Origin: Streptomyces sp. NRRL F-6676
GTDB lineage: Bacteria > Actinomycetota > Actinomycetes > Streptomycetales > Streptomycetaceae
Length of the DNA: 64,000 nucleotides
Assembly (NCBI RefSeq): GCF_000725625.1
Contig: NZ_JOHS01000008.1
Coordinates: 1-64,000 of the forward strand
Direction: 5' to 3'
Shown here: positions 61,335 through 64,000 of the stretch, piece after piece
How positions within the stretch are numbered: position 1 is the first letter of the stretch
Layout of the letters: each line of letters opens with the position of its first letter
Program-made: the position numbers and the translations under genes
The notes under the pieces: model-generated
Database searches by the model: none
What the model saw: only the letters and a program-made list of their open reading frames with translations
Told to the model about the DNA's origin: nothing

Positions 61335-64000
61335 GCGAGGGCGAGGGCGAGGGCGAGGGCGAGGGCGAGGGCGAGGGCGGGCCGCGGCCGGACGGCCGCA
61401 GGGTGCTGCCGCTGCTGGGGGAGTGGGGAGGGATCGGTGGCCCCGACGGCTCCGGTGGTCCGGAAGGTTCGAGTGGTGCCGGTGGTGCCGGTGGGCCGGG
61501 CGAGCCGGGTGCCTCCGGTGGCGGCTCCGCCGGTTCCGGAGGGTCGGGCGGCGGTGGGTCGGGCGGCTCCACCCGGCCGGGCGATTCCGGGGGGCCGGGG
61601 GGTCATGGCGGCTCCGGAGGCCCCGGCGGTCCTCACAGCCCCGGCGGTCCTCACGGCGGTCCTGGCAGCCCCGGTGGCCGGGCCGGCCGGGTCGGTCGGG
61701 CCGGCTGGCCCGGGCGGCAGGACATGCGGGCGCGGCAGCTGCGGGCGCATCTGCTCGTCGCCGGGTGGGCCGGACTCGCGTTGCTCGCGGCCACCGAGCG
61801 GGACACCCTGCCGGTGGCTCGCTGGCTGGCGGTCCATCTCTTCCTGCTCGGCGCCGCCACCACCGCACTCGTGGTGTGGAGCGAGCACTTCGCCGTCGCG
61901 ATGCTGCACGCCCGCTTCCCCGACCGGCGGTGGAGCACCGTACGCCTCGCCGGGGTGAACGTGTCCGTCGCCGGGGTGCTCCTCGGCGTGTGGGCCGACC
62001 TGCCCGCGCTGATCACGGCGGCCTGCGCGGGACTGGTCGCCGCCGCCACCGCGCACCTCGTGGTGCTGGTCCGCCTCGGCCGGGGCGCGCTGGGCGGCCG
62101 GCTCGCGCCCGTCGCCGCCTACTACCGGGCCGCCACGGCCGCCCTCGTCGTCGGGACGGTCCTCGGCGGGCTGCTGGCCACCGGGACCGTGGGCGCGGAC
62201 GGGCACACCGGGCTGCGGCTCGCGCACATTCACGTCACCCTGCTCGGCTGGATCGGACTGCCCGTCCTCGGCACCCTCTTCATGCTCTGGCCCACCACCC
62301 TCGGCGTCCGGATGCACGAGGACACCACCCGGACGGCCCGCCGGGTGCTGGCCCTCACCGGGGGCGGACTCGCGCTCGCCGTGGCCGGGCTCGCGGGCCC
62401 GGCGGCCTTGCCGGACGCGGGTCCTGTCCCGGCGGGCGCATGGCGCGCGGTGACCGTCGCCGGGCTCGCCGCCTACGCCACCGGTGTCGCCCTCGCCGTG
62501 CGGGTGTGGGCGGGCGCCGTCCGGCGGGGGCGCACACCCGTCTCGGCCGCCGCCGCCTGGTCGCTGGCGGCGTCGGCGGTGTGGCTGGCGGCCGGGATCG
62601 TCCGCGACCTGGTGCTCTTCGCCACCCACGCGGCGGCCGACGCCCAGACGGGTGTCGAGTCCCTGATTCCGCTGTTGCTGCTCGGTTTCGTCGCCCAGGT
62701 GCTGATCGGCGCGCTGACGTATCTGCTGCCGGTCGTGCTGTCGAACGGCCCCAGGGAGCGGGCGGGTTCGCGGGCGGTTCTGGAACGGGGCCGGAGGGTG
62801 CGACTGGCCGCGCTGAACGTGGCCGTCGCCCTGCTCGTCCTGCCGCTGCCCGGGCCCGCCGCCACGGTGGGCACCGTACTCGCCGCGGGCGCCGCGCTGG
62901 CCTTCCTCGGACTCGTGCTGGCGGTGCTCGGCCGGCGGGTGGCCGCCGCCGCGGGGCCGCCCCGGGCGCCCGTGCTGATCGGCACGGCGGTGGCCGCCGT
63001 CGTCACGGCCCTGGCCGTGTTCGTGGCGGGGAGCGGCGGTACGACGACGACGGCGTCCGGCACCGGCGCGGGCGGCGGCGCGGCCGGGACCCGCACGGTG
63101 GCGGTGTCCCTGCACGACATGCGGGTCACCCCGAGCCGCATCGAGGTTCCCCGGGGCACCGCGCTGCGTCTGGAGGTCACCAACCGCGACGCGCAGCGGC
63201 ACGATCTGAGGATCGAGGACGGCCCCGCCACCTCGCTGCTCGCCGACGGACAGTCGCGCACCCTCGACCTCGGCACGATCACCGGCGACCGCGCGGGATG
63301 GTGCACGGTGCCGGGGCACCGGGCCGCCGGGATGACGCTGGACATCGTGGCCACCGGCGGCACGCGGGCCTCCGCCGGAAGCGCCGGCGGCCACGACGGC
63401 CACTCCGCGAGCGCCTCGCGGGGCTCGGGGCCCGACCTCTCCGCCGACTTCTCCGCCGGGTGGCACGCCCGGGACGCCGCCCTGGCCCCGGCGGCCGGCG
63501 CGACCACGCACAAGGTCGAACTGCATGTCCGGCAGCGGACGGTGGAGGTCGCGCCCGGGGTGCGGCAGCGGATGTGGACCTTCGGCGGGACCGCGCCCGG
63601 GCCCACCCTGCGCGGGAAGGTCGGCGACGTCTTCGAGGTCACCCTCGTCAACGACGACACCACGATGGGCCACGGCGTCGACTTCCACGCCGGCGCGCTC
63701 TCGCCCGACGTGCCCATGCGCACGCTCGACCCGGGGGAGCGGCTCGTGTACCGGTTCCGGGCCGAGCGGGCCGGGGCATGGCTGTACCACTGCGGCACCG
63801 CGCCGATGCTCCAGCACATGGGCAACGGCATGTACGGCGCCGTGATCGTCGATCCGCCGGGGCTGGACGCCGTCGACCGGGAGTACGTACTGGTCTCCTC
63901 CGAGCTGTACCTGGGCACGCCGGGGAGTGCGGCGCAGGTGGCGAAGATGCGGGCGGACGCGCCGGACGCGTGGGTGTTCAACGGGGTCGCCGCGCAGTAC
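61331..64000 (+). CDS. membrane-anchored cupredoxin-copper nitrite reductase fusion, 3' end outside the window
   Basis: The frame starts at GTG 61331 (GTGA overlap with the radical SAM gene, GGGGGAGAGGAG upstream) and stays open for 890 codons to the window end. Residues 2-125 are low complexity: seven Glu-Gly pairs, then a glycine-rich linker. Residues about 132-560 hold about ten membrane helices. A cupredoxin domain follows at about 590-680 (LHDMRVTPSRIEVPRG, WCTVPGHRAAGM), then a multicopper oxidase/NirK domain with MGHGVDFHAG (type 2 copper) and YHCGTAPMLQHMGNGM (type 1 copper). It should reduce nitrite to NO, completing the island with NarG. A downstream start at 61724 is possible. Confidence 0.82.
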   Translation, partial: MSEGEGEGEGEGEGEGGPRPDGRRVLPLLGEWGGIGGPDGSGGPEGSSGAGGAGGPGEPGASGGGSAGSGGSGGGGSGGSTRPGDSGGPGGHGGSGGPGGPHSPGGPHGGPGSPGGRAGRVGRAGWPGRQDMRARQLRAHLLVAGWAGLALLAATERDTLPVARWLAVHLFLLGAATTALVVWSEHFAVAMLHARFPDRRWSTVRLAGVNVSVAGVLLGVWADLPALITAACAGLVAAATAHLVVLVRLGRGALGGRLAPVAAYYRAATAALVVGTVLGGLLATGTVGADGHTGLRLAHIHVTLLGWIGLPVLGTLFMLWPTTLGVRMHEDTTRTARRVLALTGGGLALAVAGLAGPAALPDAGPVPAGAWRAVTVAGLAAYATGVALAVRVWAGAVRRGRTPVSAAAAWSLAASAVWLAAGIVRDLVLFATHAAADAQTGVESLIPLLLLGFVAQVLIGALTYLLPVVLSNGPRERAGSRAVLERGRRVRLAALNVAVALLVLPLPGPAATVGTVLAAGAALAFLGLVLAVLGRRVAAAAGPPRAPVLIGTAVAAVVTALAVFVAGSGGTTTTASGTGAGGGAAGTRTVAVSLHDMRVTPSRIEVPRGTALRLEVTNRDAQRHDLRIEDGPATSLLADGQSRTLDLGTITGDRAGWCTVPGHRAAGMTLDIVATGGTRASAGSAGGHDGHSASASRGSGPDLSADFSAGWHARDAALAPAAGATTHKVELHVRQRTVEVAPGVRQRMWTFGGTAPGPTLRGKVGDVFEVTLVNDDTTMGHGVDFHAGALSPDVPMRTLDPGERLVYRFRAERAGAWLYHCGTAPMLQHMGNGMYGAVIVDPPGLDAVDREYVLVSSELYLGTPGSAAQVAKMRADAPDAWVFNGVAAQY
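61337..61378 (+). repeat. GAGGGC hexanucleotide repeat, seven copies
   Basis: Seven perfect GAGGGC units follow the second codon of the nitrite reductase-like gene and encode (Glu-Gly)7. Change in copy number would add or remove two residues without frame shift. Confidence 0.95.

Noticed and set aside
61337..61378. GAGGGC repeat considered as a phase-variation switch
   Set aside because: The unit is six bases, so changes in copy number keep the reading frame and cannot switch the gene off.

Overview
The window is a very GC-rich chromosomal segment of a Streptomyces-like actinomycete. Codons end almost always in G or C, many genes overlap by ATGA or GTGA, starts at GTG and TTG are common, and several typical Streptomyces families are present (DUF6397, DUF5709, DUF4097, a roadblock protein, ROK and LacI sugar regulators). 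No tRNA, rRNA, insertion sequence, prophage or CRISPR array was recognised.

Layout. Positions 1-14 kb hold a GAF-domain regulator, a secreted amidase, a complete xylose module (ROK regulator, xylulokinase and divergent xylose isomerase), small conserved proteins, a methyltransferase, an acyl-CoA thioesterase and an Ski2-like helicase. Positions 14-19 kb hold a membrane protein, DUF5709, then an operon of a ribbon-helix-helix regulator, a DUF4097 protein and a Drr-type ABC exporter. Its regulatory region contains two phased arrays of the 8-bp palindrome TGGYGCCA. Positions 19-29 kb hold a heterodimeric ABC exporter with one degenerate ATP site, an L,D-transpeptidase-like lipoprotein, a MarR/ABC exporter pair, MltG, a flavin monooxygenase-like protein and two small proteins. 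Positions 29-47 kb hold two glycan-uptake loci, each with a binding protein, two permeases, a LacI regulator and glycosidases. One runs outward from 33.4 kb and the other leftward from 47.0 kb.

Positions 47-64 kb form an oxygen/nitrate respiration island. It contains a DevR/DosR-like response regulator and a DevS-like GAF histidine kinase separated by a 0.9-kb tandem-repeat region, then a DUF2249 protein, a cyclic-nucleotide-binding-fold protein and narGHJI with an overlapping vitamin K epoxide reductase homologue. Divergent from narG lie a radical SAM/SPASM gene and a membrane-anchored copper nitrite reductase-like gene that runs off the window. DosR-like palindromes (core GGGCC..GGCCC or GGGACC...GGCCC) lie upstream of the response regulator, upstream of the cyclic-nucleotide-fold gene and in the narG/radical SAM intergenic region. 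This suggests that the two-component pair controls the island.

The most unusual features are the TGGYGCCA arrays at 15528-15766 with a terminator-like hairpin between them, the 124-bp repeat block between the response regulator and the kinase, the helically phased TCAGGG repeats upstream of a 60-residue membrane protein, and the 18-bp minisatellite inside a glycosidase-like gene.
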